Below are positions 35,147 through 44,105 of a stretch of DNA of 50,294 nucleotides, piece after piece (position 1 is the first letter of the stretch; each line of letters begins with the position of its first letter). The DNA lies in NCBI GenBank assembly GCA_903929485.1, contig CAIYUY010000216.1:1-50294 (forward strand). Direction: 5' to 3'. The translations under genes were made by a program, and so were the position numbers. The notes beneath the pieces were generated by a model that was given only the letters and a program-made list of their open reading frames with translations, had not been told where the DNA came from and ran no database searches. The DNA comes from an uncultured Desulfuromonadales bacterium (GTDB taxonomy: Bacteria > Desulfobacterota > Desulfuromonadia > Geobacterales > CAIOGM01).

Positions 35147-35970
35147 CCCGACCCGATCTGAACAGACTCCATGACTGGTTCACCCCCTTCTGCGCCGCCT
35201 ACAGCCACGACGCCGATCAGGAGGCGCGGCGCAACTATCTCCTCAAGGAGGAGCATACCCGCAAGGTTTGCCAGGAATCCATGACAATCGCCGCGGCGGA
35301 GGGGTGTTCCGACGCCGACCTCATTCTGGCGGAATCCGTCGCCCTTCTTCATGATGTGGGACGGTTTCCCCAGTACCGTGAATTTCGGACATTCAAGGAT
35401 TCCGACTCGGTGAACCATGCGGCATGGAGCGTTAGAACCATCGTCCGGGAGAAGATCCTGACTAAACTCCCCAAGGATGAACAACGCCTCATCATCAGGA
35501 GTATAGCTCTCCACAACGTCTACACGATTCCGGAATTTACAAACCGGAGGGACGAGTTTTTTCTCCGCCTGATCCGCGATGCGGACAAGTTGGACATCTG
35601 GCGTGTTTTCCTGAAATACTACAACCTCCCCGAGGATGAGCGGGCCTCGGCGGTGGGGCTCGGTTTCCCCGATACCCCCGCCTCCTCCCCGGAGATCATC
35701 ACGGCCATCAATGAAGGAAAAATGATCAATCTCAGGGATGTACGGACCCTTAACGACTTCAAGCTCCTGCAGCTTTCCTGGCTCTTCGACCTCAACTTTC
35801 ATTCCACCCGGAGCCTTTTTTGGGAACGGGGGTATCTGGCGGCATTCGCCGCGATCCTCCCGGCCAGTGAAGAGATCCGAAACCTTCTCGCCATCTTGGA
35901 ATCCCACCTGGATCGGACCATGAGCGTCGGACAAGCAGCGGCATCGGGAGAACCAGCGTGGATACGGTAG
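35143..35970 (+). CDS. HD-domain phosphohydrolase
   Basis: A protein of 275 aa. The HD superfamily metal site is seen as His in KEEHTRKV, HD in ALLHDVGRFPQY (near residue 70) and Asp in LIRDADKLDIWR (near 150), with a further ALHNVYTIPEF His. Such proteins are metal-dependent phosphohydrolases, often on nucleotides; the substrate is not predictable here. No membrane or sensory domain. Its end overlaps the CorC-type gene by 13 bases, so the two are probably co-transcribed. No clear Shine-Dalgarno; an upstream 32-codon frame overlaps its start. Confidence 0.88.
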   Translation: MTRPDLNRLHDWFTPFCAAYSHDADQEARRNYLLKEEHTRKVCQESMTIAAAEGCSDADLILAESVALLHDVGRFPQYREFRTFKDSDSVNHAAWSVRTIVREKILTKLPKDEQRLIIRSIALHNVYTIPEFTNRRDEFFLRLIRDADKLDIWRVFLKYYNLPEDERASAVGLGFPDTPASSPEIITAINEGKMINLRDVRTLNDFKLLQLSWLFDLNFHSTRSLFWERGYLAAFAAILPASEEIRNLLAILESHLDRTMSVGQAAASGEPAWIR

Positions 35971-37253
35971 TACTGGAACTGATCTTCATCGCCCTCCTCA
36001 TCACGATCCACGGCTTCTTTTCCCTGGCGGAATTCGCCATCATCTCCATCCGGAAGAGCCGGGTCGCCCAGTTGGTGGCGGAGGGGGACGAGCGGGCGCA
36101 AATCGTGGAGCAACTACAGAAGGATCCCAACCGCCTGCTGGCTACGGTGCAGATCGGAATCACCATCGTCGGCTCCACCGCCTCGGCCGTGGGAGGGATA
36201 ATCGCGGTGGAGCACCTGAAACCGCTTCTTCTTGCCTCCCCCTATCCTCTCCTCAGGGGCTCCGCCGAACCGGTGGCGGTGACCATGATGGTAGCACTGG
36301 TCTCCTATCTGCTCCTGATCCTGGGGGAACTGGTCCCCAAATCCCTGGGACTACAGTACGCCGACACCCTGGCGCTACGAGTGGCGCGCCCCGTGGCCCT
36401 CTTTGCCCGCGTGGCGGGAATCGTAGTTTCGCTCCTGACCTTCTCCAGTCGGGCGGTGTACGCGCTTCTGAGGATCAAGGGGGAAAACAAGACTTTCATC
36501 ACCCGGGAAGAGGTCCAACATATGGTGGCCGAGGGGCATGAGACCGGGGTCTTCAGCGCCACCGAACAGGAGTACATCAAGAACATCTTCGACTTCACCC
36601 ATACCAACGTGCGCGAGGTGATGGTCCCCCGGACCCGGATGGTGGCGCTCAACCTGGAGTTCCCCCTGGCCGAGCTGGTAAAGTGCGTGACGGACAACAT
36701 GTACTCCCGCTACCCGGTCTTCCGGGGAGACATCGAGGATATCGCCGGCTTCATCCATGGCAAGGATCTCCTGGGAAGGATCGTAACCGATCCCGGCTTC
36801 GAAATCACCGACATCATCCGCCCTCCACACTACGTGCCGGAAGGCAAGAAGGTCAATGAACTGCTGAAGGAGATGCAGCGGATGAAGAACCATATGGCCC
36901 TGGTGGTGGATGAGTACGGCGGGATCAGCGGCCTGGTGACCACCGAAGACCTGCTGGAAGAGCTGGTGGGAGAGATCGAAGACGAGCACGACGCCGAGGA
37001 GCCGAGCCGGATAGTCACGCTTCCCGACGGGAGCATCATCGCCGATGCACTCATCTCCATCTATGACCTGGAAGGTCCGCTGGAGCTGACCATGAACCAT
37101 GATCTCCCCTACGACACCGTCGCCGGTCTGATCCTGGACACACTGGGAAGGTTTCCCAAGAAGGGGGAGAAGGTATCATGGATGGGCTATATCATCACCT
37201 GCGAAGAGGTGACTCATACCGGGATCGTGAGAGTAAGGATAGAGCGGGAATAA
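35958..37253 (+). CDS. CNNM/CorC-type membrane protein with CBS pair
   Basis: A protein of 431 aa starting at GTG 35958 with GGGAG about 7 bases upstream. The DUF21 transmembrane domain (about residues 5-190, ELVPKSLGL signature) has four hydrophobic segments. Two CBS domains follow (about 215-335; VPRTRMVAL, then [22 protein letters not shown]). A CorC_HlyC C-terminal domain (about 350-430) completes the architecture. The family is linked to magnesium/cobalt efflux and was once called hemolysin C. Inner membrane. Direct transport by this member is inferred. Confidence 0.93.
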   Translation: MDTVVLELIFIALLITIHGFFSLAEFAIISIRKSRVAQLVAEGDERAQIVEQLQKDPNRLLATVQIGITIVGSTASAVGGIIAVEHLKPLLLASPYPLLRGSAEPVAVTMMVALVSYLLLILGELVPKSLGLQYADTLALRVARPVALFARVAGIVVSLLTFSSRAVYALLRIKGENKTFITREEVQHMVAEGHETGVFSATEQEYIKNIFDFTHTNVREVMVPRTRMVALNLEFPLAELVKCVTDNMYSRYPVFRGDIEDIAGFIHGKDLLGRIVTDPGFEITDIIRPPHYVPEGKKVNELLKEMQRMKNHMALVVDEYGGISGLVTTEDLLEELVGEIEDEHDAEEPSRIVTLPDGSIIADALISIYDLEGPLELTMNHDLPYDTVAGLILDTLGRFPKKGEKVSWMGYIITCEEVTHTGIVRVRIERE

Positions 37254-37255
37254 AA

Positions 37256-37349
37256 CAGGTTCGAGGTTCAAGGTTATCCATTCACCATTCACTTTTCACT
37301 ATTCACGCTTCACCTTTCACCTTTTTCACCTTTTTCACCTTTTTTTTCA
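37256..37349. repeat. Simple repeat array running into the terC 3' end
   Basis: ACAGGTTCGAGGTTCAAGG is followed by repeated TTCAC(C/T) units and three CACCTTTTT units. The part from 37303 is coding on the minus strand and gives the terminal KKKVKKVKKVKGEA of TerC. Confidence 0.8.
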
Positions 37350-38244
37350 AAGTCATGGACATGAAGACGGAAATCGCCAGTATCCCCAGGATGACCCCCA
37401 ATGAAACGTATGTGGGGATATGCCAAAAATCGGCCACCAGCATCTTGAACCCCACGTAGGCCAGGATCAGGGCGATGCCGAACTTGAGGTAGTCAAACAG
37501 ACCCATGGCGCCGGAGAGGAGAAAGAAGAGCGCCCGGAGGCCCATGATGGCGAAGACGTTGGAAGAGTAAACGATGAACGGATCCCGGGTCACGGCAAAG
37601 ATAGCCGGGATGGAGTCCACGGCAAAGATGACGTCACTGCTTTCCACCACCAGGAGGGTAAGAAACAACGGCGTGGCATGACGTATCCCCGCCTTCATGA
37701 TAAAAAACCTATCGTTTCTAATATGAGGGACAACGGGATACAGCCTTCGGGCGGCTCTCACCAGAAGATTTTTCTCCGGTTCGATCTTATCCTCGCCGCC
37801 GAAAGCCATCTTCACCGCCGTGATCATGAGAATAACTCCGAAGAGATACATCATCCAGGAGAAAACGTTCAGCAGTTCCACCCCCAGGAAGATGAAGAGC
37901 CCACGCATGACCAGAGCGCCTATGATCCCCCACTTGAGGATCTTCGGTTGATACAATCGTTCCACCCTGAAGTAGGAAAAGATCATGATGAATACAAAAA
38001 GATTATCCACGGAAAGCGACTTCTCGATGACGTAGCCGGTGAAGAATTCCACCGCCTGGCGACGTCCCAGATAGTGGTAAACCCCCGCGTTGAACAGCAT
38101 GGCCAGGACAAACCAGACCATCGTCCAAGTGAGAGAGTCGCGAACGGTTATTTCGCGACTCTTGCGGCTCAATCTCAGATCCAGGGTGATCATGACTCCC
38201 ATGAGCAGGGCAAAGGCGAGCCAAAGTATGTTGCGGTTATCCAC
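37303..38244 (-). CDS. TerC family integral membrane protein
   Basis: A protein of 313 aa starting at GTG 38244, with AAGGAG five bases upstream. About eight to nine hydrophobic segments. Family hallmarks: EKSLSVDNLFVFIMIF, VESSDVIFAVDSIPAIFAV and a C-terminal KFGIALILAYVGFKMLV. The conserved acidic residues in membrane segments are expected for metal (manganese) handling; tellurite resistance is the historical name. The last 14 residues are Lys/Val repeats encoded by an intergenic-type repeat, so the native stop may have been elsewhere. Divergent from larE. Confidence 0.93.
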   Translation of the reverse strand: MDNRNILWLAFALLMGVMITLDLRLSRKSREITVRDSLTWTMVWFVLAMLFNAGVYHYLGRRQAVEFFTGYVIEKSLSVDNLFVFIMIFSYFRVERLYQPKILKWGIIGALVMRGLFIFLGVELLNVFSWMMYLFGVILMITAVKMAFGGEDKIEPEKNLLVRAARRLYPVVPHIRNDRFFIMKAGIRHATPLFLTLLVVESSDVIFAVDSIPAIFAVTRDPFIVYSSNVFAIMGLRALFFLLSGAMGLFDYLKFGIALILAYVGFKMLVADFWHIPTYVSLGVILGILAISVFMSMTLKKKVKKVKKVKGEA

Positions 38245-38332
38245 GGTAACTCCTTTCAGATGAAGGTGGCGGTGAGTTTCGTACGGCGCCGGGGTTTTGT
38301 CAATGAATAAGAACTACAAAGAAGGAGCTTGG

Positions 38333-39160
38333 ATGGAGCGCACGTTAAAAGAAAAACAACTACTCTTGGAACGGATCCTCCGCGACACAGGGGGATGCGT
38401 CATCGGCTTTTCCGGCGGAGTCGATTCCACCCTCCTCTTTGCCGTGGCCGCCGCCGTCCTGGGGGAGCGGGCCCTGGCGGTGACCGCCACCTCGGAAACC
38501 TACCCTGAGCGGGAGCGCCGGGAGGCGGAGGCATTGGCCCTGCAACTGGGGGGGAGACACCGGATCATCGTCTCGGAAGAGCTGGATATACCCGGCTTCA
38601 CGCAAAATCCTGTTGACCGCTGTTACCATTGCAAGAAGGAGCTGTTCGGAAAGCTCTGCCGAATCGCCAGGGAAGAAGGAATCCCCACCGTGGTGGACGG
38701 AAGTAATCTGGACGACCGGGGAGATTACCGACCAGGAAAACTGGCTCTAGGAGAGCTGGGGGTTCGCAGCCCCCTGGTGGAAGCCGGCTTCACGAAAGTC
38801 GATATTCGGGAACTCTCCCGGGAACTGGGACTTCCCAACTGGGATAAACCGGCTTTTGCCTGTCTCTCCTCCCGCTTCCCCTATGGCGACGAGATCACCC
38901 GGGAGAAGGTAAGCCAAGTGGGGCAAGCCGAGGAGAGTCTCCGGGAGCTGGGTCTGCGGGTCCTGCGGGTCCGGCACCATGGCGACGTGGCCCGCATCGA
39001 ACTGGGACCCAAAGAGTTTCAGCTGGTGGTGAACGAGTTGCGGGACGAGGTGATCGGACGGGTGAAGAGCGCCGGCTACGCCTACGTGGCCCTGGACCTC
39101 CAGGGATACCGCACCGGCGCCATGAATGAGATCCTGGGGGTAACGCATGAACGTCGATAA
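38333..39160 (+). CDS. larE: Nickel-pincer cofactor sulfur-insertion protein LarE
   Basis: A protein of about 275 aa. ATG 38333 is chosen for AAGGAG five bases upstream; two earlier in-frame ATGs lack a site. LarE adenylates the pyridinium carboxylates and inserts sulfur in making the nickel-pincer nucleotide used by LarA-type racemases. PP-loop SGGVDS at 27-32; C97-x-x-C100 in RCYHCKKELF; Cys177 in FACLSSRFPYG, which matches the sacrificial Cys of the Lactiplantibacillus enzyme. Having all three Cys is the pattern of the [4Fe-4S]-dependent LarE type, where sulfur donation need not destroy the enzyme. It overlaps larB by 14 bases. Confidence 0.93.
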   Translation: MERTLKEKQLLLERILRDTGGCVIGFSGGVDSTLLFAVAAAVLGERALAVTATSETYPERERREAEALALQLGGRHRIIVSEELDIPGFTQNPVDRCYHCKKELFGKLCRIAREEGIPTVVDGSNLDDRGDYRPGKLALGELGVRSPLVEAGFTKVDIRELSRELGLPNWDKPAFACLSSRFPYGDEITREKVSQVGQAEESLRELGLRVLRVRHHGDVARIELGPKEFQLVVNELRDEVIGRVKSAGYAYVALDLQGYRTGAMNEILGVTHERR

Positions 39161-39923
39161 GATCAGGACACTGGTTGAAGAGCACCGAAACGGCGAACTC
39201 TCCACCGACGACCTCATGGAACGGCTGAAAGCATTTCCCTACGAGGACCTGGGATTCGCCCGCATCGACCATCACCGGAAGCTACGCAACGGCTATCCCG
39301 AAGTCATCTACGGCCAAGGGAAGAGTCCGGAACAGGGAGCGGCCATCTTTCAGCGACTGGCGGCCCATAACGGCAACGTCCTCTGCACCCGGGCCACCCC
39401 CCGGATGGCGGAAGCAATCCGGGCCGTTGAGCCGGGAGCCATCTATCATCCCGTCTGCCGCATGGTGGAACTGCGACGAAGCAACCATGAGCCCCTGGGA
39501 CTGGTGGTGGTGGCCACCGGCGGCACCTCGGACATCCCGGTGGCGGAGGAAGCGGCTATCGTCCTGGAATCCTTCGGGAGCCGGGTGGAACGACTCTATG
39601 ACGTGGGGGTGGCCGGCATCCATCGTCTCCTGGCCCATACGGCTCTGGTGCGTCAGGCAAACTGCATCGTGGCCGTGGCCGGGATGGAGGGAGCACTTCC
39701 CTCCGTCATCGGCGGCCTCGTGGAGGTGCCGGTCATCGCCGTCCCCACCTCCATCGGGTACGGGGCCAGCTTCGGAGGAGTGACGGCGCTGTTGGCCATG
39801 CTCAACTCCTGCGCCGCCGGGGTCAGCGTGGTGAACATCGACAACGGTTTCGGCGCCGCCTGTCAGGCGGACATGATCAACAAACTAACCGTCAGGGGAC
39901 GGGAAAGGGAGCAGAGAGGATGA
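39147..39923 (+). CDS. larB: Nickel-pincer cofactor biosynthesis protein LarB
   Basis: A protein of 258 aa. It carboxylates and hydrolyses nicotinic acid adenine dinucleotide to pyridinium biscarboxylate mononucleotide. The C-terminal half is AIR-carboxylase (PurE)-like: VVATGGTSDIPVAEEAA, VGVAGIHRLLAH, VAVAGMEGALPSVIGGL and SIGYGASFGG. An N-terminal helical domain (GFARIDHHRKLRNGYPEVIYG) is typical. Overlapping starts and stops with larE (14 bases) and larC (ATGA) show a tight operon. No larA is in the window. Confidence 0.94.
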   Translation: MNVDKIRTLVEEHRNGELSTDDLMERLKAFPYEDLGFARIDHHRKLRNGYPEVIYGQGKSPEQGAAIFQRLAAHNGNVLCTRATPRMAEAIRAVEPGAIYHPVCRMVELRRSNHEPLGLVVVATGGTSDIPVAEEAAIVLESFGSRVERLYDVGVAGIHRLLAHTALVRQANCIVAVAGMEGALPSVIGGLVEVPVIAVPTSIGYGASFGGVTALLAMLNSCAAGVSVVNIDNGFGAACQADMINKLTVRGREREQRG

Positions 39924-40789
39924 AACGGATACTCTATTTTGACGCCCATGCGGGGGTCAGCGGCGACATGTTCGTAGGGGCGCTCCTGGATCTGGGGGTC
40001 GACCTTGAGGCGGTGCAACGGGACGTGGCATCCCTCAATCTGGAAGGATTCCGGATTCTTGCCGTCAAGGTGTCGCGGCGGGGGATCGTGGGAACTCAAT
40101 TCCAGGTGGTGGACAGCGCCACCGGAAGGGCCCTGGACGAACTCCACCATCATCATGAAGGAGATCAGCATCACCGGCGACACCATCATGGGGAGCATGA
40201 ACATCATGAGAGGGACAACCATCAGCACCATCAGCACCATGGATGCCCTGAGGAAGAGGAAAAGAAGCATGGACATAAAGGTATGGCGGAAATCCAGCGC
40301 ATTATTAAAGGGAGCAGCTTGGCGCCGGAGGTAGCCGCCGACGCCTTGGCGGTCTTTACGATACTGGGCCATGCGGAAGCCCTGGTCCATGGCATGGGGA
40401 TCGAGGAGGTTCACTTTCATGAGGTGGGGGCGTTGGACACCATCGTGGACATCGTGGCCGCAGCCTCGGCCCTGCGCCTGCTTGGGGTGGACGAGGTGAT
40501 CTGCTCCCCCATTCAGGTGGGCTCCGGGACAGTACGCTGCGCCCACGGGCTCCTCCCGGTACCGGCCCCGGCCACCCTGGAGATCCTCAAGGGGATACCG
40601 ATTTACGCAACCGATCTCCAGGGAGAGTTTGCCACACCCACCGGCGCGGCGCTTCTGAAGCAGTTCTGCACCCGGTTCGGCCCCCTGCCTCCGCTGGTTG
40701 TGGAGGCCATCGGCTACGGCGCCGGAACCAGGGATACCAAGATCCCCAATCTCCTGAGAGCCACGGTGGGAGAGGCAATTGATTATTGA
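39920..40789 (+). CDS. larC: LarC nickel-insertion protein lacking its C-terminal part
   Basis: A protein of 289 aa; full LarC proteins are about 390-430. It begins normally (ILYFDAHAGVSGDMFVGALLDLG), has a very His-rich metal-binding region (about residues 76-119), and continues through VHFHEVGALDTIVDIVAA and GFATPTGAALL-type motifs (here GEFATPTGAALLK). It stops after IPNLLRATVGEAIDY, where the LarC2 part with the nucleotide-binding and cyclometallase functions should begin. The last codons merge into an AATTGATTATTGACA-type repeat and only 46 bases remain before the convergent permease gene, so LarC2 is not in another frame. Probably a truncated, perhaps inactive nickel cyclometallase. ATGA overlap with larB. 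Confidence 0.88.
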   Translation: MKRILYFDAHAGVSGDMFVGALLDLGVDLEAVQRDVASLNLEGFRILAVKVSRRGIVGTQFQVVDSATGRALDELHHHHEGDQHHRRHHHGEHEHHERDNHQHHQHHGCPEEEEKKHGHKGMAEIQRIIKGSSLAPEVAADALAVFTILGHAEALVHGMGIEEVHFHEVGALDTIVDIVAAASALRLLGVDEVICSPIQVGSGTVRCAHGLLPVPAPATLEILKGIPIYATDLQGEFATPTGAALLKQFCTRFGPLPPLVVEAIGYGAGTRDTKIPNLLRATVGEAIDY

Positions 40790-40845
40790 CAAGTAAATGT
40801 CAAGGGCTGCTCAATTGTCAATTATCAATTGTCAATTATAAATTA
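40788..40845. repeat. AATTGTC/AATTATC repeat between larC and the permease gene
   Basis: Four CAATTGTCAATTAT-like units (about 40812-40845), preceded by a diverged unit that supplies the larC stop. The right end enters the permease 3' coding end. The units are partly self-complementary (CAATTG). Confidence 0.7.
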
Positions 40846-42368
40846 CCTTTATTCCTGTGCAGGAAAAGAAAGAGGAGCGCCATGGCCCCGTAGCCTGTCG
40901 CCAGATGACCGGTTATGGGGAGCGGCGGTTGCCAGGGGAGGAAGATCTCGCCGCTCGCCAGGGGGGAATGGATGACCCCGCAAGAGGTCGCGCCGGAGCA
41001 GGCAAGGAGAAAGAGGGCCGAGCGGATCAGGTCGTGGTCAAGGAGCGAGGCAAAGGCTCCCCCCCAGAGGAGTGAGGTGATGATGAAACCGTTCCCCAAT
41101 AGGAGCGTAGCCTGGTAGCCGGCCGCCATCTCGCCGGTGAGGTCCGATGCCTGTTTTCCCAGGTTGGCCAGAAGAAGGCCAAACTCGATCCGCAGCAGGT
41201 AAGCGATCACCGGCAAAAAAGCCAGGGCAATTGCCCGGTAATGGCGGAGCGGGGTCTCCTCGAAGGCCTGGGCCGTGATCTCGATACCGATGAAGATAAG
41301 AAGTGGGGCTACTGCTGCATCGGGGATGAGATCCACGAAGAATGAGAGGTATCCCAGTACCCCCCCCAACCCGATAAAGAGGGCCGTGGCCAGGGTATAT
41401 CCCGACCTTCCCCCCATCTCCTTATAGGCCGGGTGCCCGATATAGGGACAGGACTGGATGACCCCGCCGCAGAGTCCCGCAATAAGGGTGGCCACCCCCT
41501 CCACCAGAAGGATGGAGCGGGTATCGTAGGGGTCTCCCGCCGCGGCGGCGCTCTCGGTGACATCCACTCCCCCCACCAGGGTGGCCAGGGCAAAGGGGAT
41601 GGCCAAGGGAAGGAATCCCAGGGCTCGGGGCAGCCCGGGGAGAAACTCCAGGGTTGGAAGCGGCAGGTTAAACCCCAGCTCCAGGGGATGAAATGCCGGG
41701 TGAAGGTTGCCGGGGAGAAGGTCGCACCATCCCAGAAGCCAAGCCGCAACGGTGCCGCAGAAAATACCCCCCAGGGCGCCGGGAATCCGCCAGGGGAGAC
41801 CGATGCGGGCGATGAGGGTCGCCAGGACCACCCCCAGGGAGAGGAAGCCGACAACCGGCGAAGAGAAGAGCCGCAGCGACGGGAGATAGGCGATGAGGAG
41901 AAGCGCCACCGCCGCGATGCTCCCCAAAAGTCCGGCCCGCGGCACGATTCGACGGAGGAATGGTCCGAAGAAGGAGAACACGATCTTGAACAGCCCCATG
42001 AGAACAATCACCGCCATGGATACCTGCCACGTGAACTCCGGATCTTTGGTCTCCAGGTAGAGGGGGCCGATGACGGCAAAGGCCATGCCGAAGGTGGAGG
42101 GGGTATCCAGCCCCAGCGGCATGGCCGTCACGTCGTTTCGGCCGGTCTGTTTGGCCAAACGGAACGCCATCCAGGTATAGAGAAGATCCCCCACCAGGAC
42201 TCCGGCGGCGCTGCCGGGAACCATCCGGTAAAGAACGAGCTCACGGGGGAGCTTGAATACCCCCATGAGAATGGCGGCCATGATGACCAGATCGGAGATG
42301 TTATCCAACATCAGCCCGAAAAAGGCGTTGACATCGCCTTTGGCAAAGTTGCGGTAGCGTTGCGTCAT
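40836..42368 (-). CDS. NCS2-type (xanthine/uracil-like) permease
   Basis: A protein of 510 aa with about 12-14 hydrophobic segments; AGGGGGA lies upstream of the ATG. Features fit the nucleobase-cation symporter-2/AzgA-like fold: FGLMLDNISDLVIMAAIL at the start, DVTAMPLGLDTPSTFG, GGVDVTESAAAAGDPYDTRS in the substrate region, then GGVIQSCPYIGHPAYKEMGG. Inner membrane. Substrate cannot be set from sequence alone: purines are likely, another anion possible. It is convergent with the lar operon and divergent from the exonuclease gene at 42449. Confidence 0.87.
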   Translation of the reverse strand: MTQRYRNFAKGDVNAFFGLMLDNISDLVIMAAILMGVFKLPRELVLYRMVPGSAAGVLVGDLLYTWMAFRLAKQTGRNDVTAMPLGLDTPSTFGMAFAVIGPLYLETKDPEFTWQVSMAVIVLMGLFKIVFSFFGPFLRRIVPRAGLLGSIAAVALLLIAYLPSLRLFSSPVVGFLSLGVVLATLIARIGLPWRIPGALGGIFCGTVAAWLLGWCDLLPGNLHPAFHPLELGFNLPLPTLEFLPGLPRALGFLPLAIPFALATLVGGVDVTESAAAAGDPYDTRSILLVEGVATLIAGLCGGVIQSCPYIGHPAYKEMGGRSGYTLATALFIGLGGVLGYLSFFVDLIPDAAVAPLLIFIGIEITAQAFEETPLRHYRAIALAFLPVIAYLLRIEFGLLLANLGKQASDLTGEMAAGYQATLLLGNGFIITSLLWGGAFASLLDHDLIRSALFLLACSGATSCGVIHSPLASGEIFLPWQPPLPITGHLATGYGAMALLFLFLHRNKGNL

Positions 42369-42448
42369 GAACTATCCCCCTTTCCTACCCTCTATCAAAT
42401 AGCGGGACTTTTTACCACTGAATTATATCCGTTACCTGAGGAGAGATC

Positions 42449-43396
42449 ATGTCCAGACGCAGAGCAGCCGGAAATGAAGCACCCCGGATACTGAATCACC
42501 TGGAAGCGGAGATCGCCTTTACCGCACTGAAGGCCACCGGCAACTACAAGATCCTGCGCCGCCTTGACCTGGATAACGACCAACGGCTTTCCCGGCGGCG
42601 CACGGGTGAGCAGCTCCTGGGAATCTGCCTTGATACCGAAACCACAGGCTTCGAATCTCCCCAGGACACGATCATCGAGCTGGGGCTGGTGGCCTTCACC
42701 TATGATCCCGGCTCCGGTGAAATCATTGAAGTAGTGGATCGCTACTCCGGGTGCGAAGATCCCGGCGCCCCCCTCTCCGAGGAGGTGAAGCTGGTCACGG
42801 GGATCACCGATGAGCTGCTCCGGGGGGAACGGCTTGACGATGCTCGCGTGGAGGAGATGGCCCGCAAGGCCGACCTTATCATCGCCCACAACGCCGGCTT
42901 CGACCGGAAGTTCGTGGAAGCACGCTTCCCCATCTTTGCAGAGCTTCCCTGGGCCTGCACCCTGGTCCAGATAAACTGGCAACAGGAGTTGATCTCTTCA
43001 CGAACCCTGGAGTACCTGCTATTCCGGTACGGCTATTTCATCGACGCTCATCGGGCGGTGAACGACGCCGAGGGGGTGCTGGGGCTCCTCCTGGAACAGC
43101 TCCCCCGCAGCAAAACGCCGCTCTTCCGGGAGCTGCTGGAGCGCTCGGGAGAAACCACGGCGAGGATCAGCGCCGTCAATGCCCCCTTCGACAAAAAGGA
43201 TCTTCTCAAGGGACGGGGATACCGGTGGAGCGACGGGAGTAACGGCAAGCCCAAGTCATGGTGGATCGAAATCAGAGAAAGCGCCGTCGACGAGGAGATG
43301 GCGTTCCTGGGTGGTGAGATCTACAACCGCGGTAATGTGAGCGCGGTGGATATAGTCAAGATAAGCGCCCTCGACCGCTTCTCCGTGCGGGGGTAA
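42449..43396 (+). CDS. DEDDh 3'-5' exonuclease with C-terminal extension
   Basis: A protein of 315 aa; GAGGAG lies before the ATG. A DnaQ-type domain (about residues 58-225) carries CLDTETTGF (DxE), an Asp in IIAHNAGFDRKF, and HRAVNDAEG (His and Asp). An N-terminal basic arm (residues 1-55) and a C-terminal domain (about 240-315: KKDLLKGRGYRWSDG, then KPKSWWIEI) flank it. The C-terminal module recurs with such stand-alone exonucleases and may bind nucleic acid. Likely DNA or RNA trimming; not the replicative epsilon subunit. Confidence 0.9.
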   Translation: MSRRRAAGNEAPRILNHLEAEIAFTALKATGNYKILRRLDLDNDQRLSRRRTGEQLLGICLDTETTGFESPQDTIIELGLVAFTYDPGSGEIIEVVDRYSGCEDPGAPLSEEVKLVTGITDELLRGERLDDARVEEMARKADLIIAHNAGFDRKFVEARFPIFAELPWACTLVQINWQQELISSRTLEYLLFRYGYFIDAHRAVNDAEGVLGLLLEQLPRSKTPLFRELLERSGETTARISAVNAPFDKKDLLKGRGYRWSDGSNGKPKSWWIEIRESAVDEEMAFLGGEIYNRGNVSAVDIVKISALDRFSVRG

Positions 43397-43488
43397 GGCC
43401 GCCGGGGCGGAAGACTTTGGCATCATAAGTGTCCGGATTTCGGTTGCGGTATGGAAAAAGCAGACACGGCAGGATTGCCGGAGGATTG

Positions 43489-43791
43489 ATGAAGAAAACA
43501 TTTTTCTCGTGGGATGGTGATACTCTGGTGCTCAATATTCTCGGCACGCCCAATGCCAAACGGGACGCCATCGGCAAGGTGAAGGGTCACCAGCTCTCTG
43601 TCAGCGTTACGGCGCTCCCCCGCGCCGGGCGGGCAACCGACCATATGGTCCGTTTTTTGGCGGAGGAATTCGGCGTATCGCCGGCTGACATTCAGGTTGT
43701 ATTCGGACGTATGAATGTCAACAAGCAGTTGAGGATCAAGTCGCCGACGCGATTGCCGTCAGGCATTGGGCAACAAGAACTTGACCTCTGA
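43489..43791 (+). CDS. DUF167 family protein (YggU-like)
   Basis: A protein of 100 aa. ATG 43489 follows GGAGG by 4 bases; an earlier in-frame ATG at 43429 lacks a site. The small alpha/beta family is recognised by VLNILGTPNAKRDAIGK and the GRATDHMVRFLAEEFGV helix, where the usual KANxALxxxLA pattern is varied. Function of the family is unknown. Probably co-transcribed with the exonuclease gene 92 bases upstream. Confidence 0.85.
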   Translation: MKKTFFSWDGDTLVLNILGTPNAKRDAIGKVKGHQLSVSVTALPRAGRATDHMVRFLAEEFGVSPADIQVVFGRMNVNKQLRIKSPTRLPSGIGQQELDL

Positions 43792-44105
43792 CTCCCCAAT
43801 GGCTACGAGCCGAAATGCTTGATAACCGTAACTTGCCGACTCATGTCCACGATGAGGCTCCGGGCGGATCATCTGCCGCTTTGGATGCAAATCAACACAA
43901 ACATCGATGGGCAGATTCTCGATCAGATTATTAAGGGGTAACTTGACGGCAGGTCTCCGTATGGCAGCGCAAAGAGAAATTATTACCATTGATACTGGCC
44001 AGATGCGTCCAACTGCGCCTTTTTTTACCCTGCCGTTAAATACCCGATTTTTGCAGAGCGCCATTTCCGACAGAGCGCCATAGCGTGCTCTCAGGATTTG
44101 GCATA
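43792..44105. other. 314-base gap without a convincing gene
   Basis: A minus-strand frame from 44190 to 43759 stays open for 143 codons (including NLIENLPIDVCVDLHPKRQ) but overlaps DUF167 and hipA ends, has no ribosome site and matches nothing I know. It may be a decayed gene fragment. No terminator or promoter stands out. Confidence 0.4.

Noticed and set aside
40789-40835. Programmed frameshift into a LarC2 frame, as in Lactiplantibacillus larC
   Set aside because: Only 46 bases remain before the convergent permease gene and they are simple repeat; no LarC2-like frame exists there.
41433-42494. Plus-strand open frame of 353 codons opposite the permease gene
   Set aside because: Hydrophilic repetitive product, a typical shadow of a membrane protein gene.
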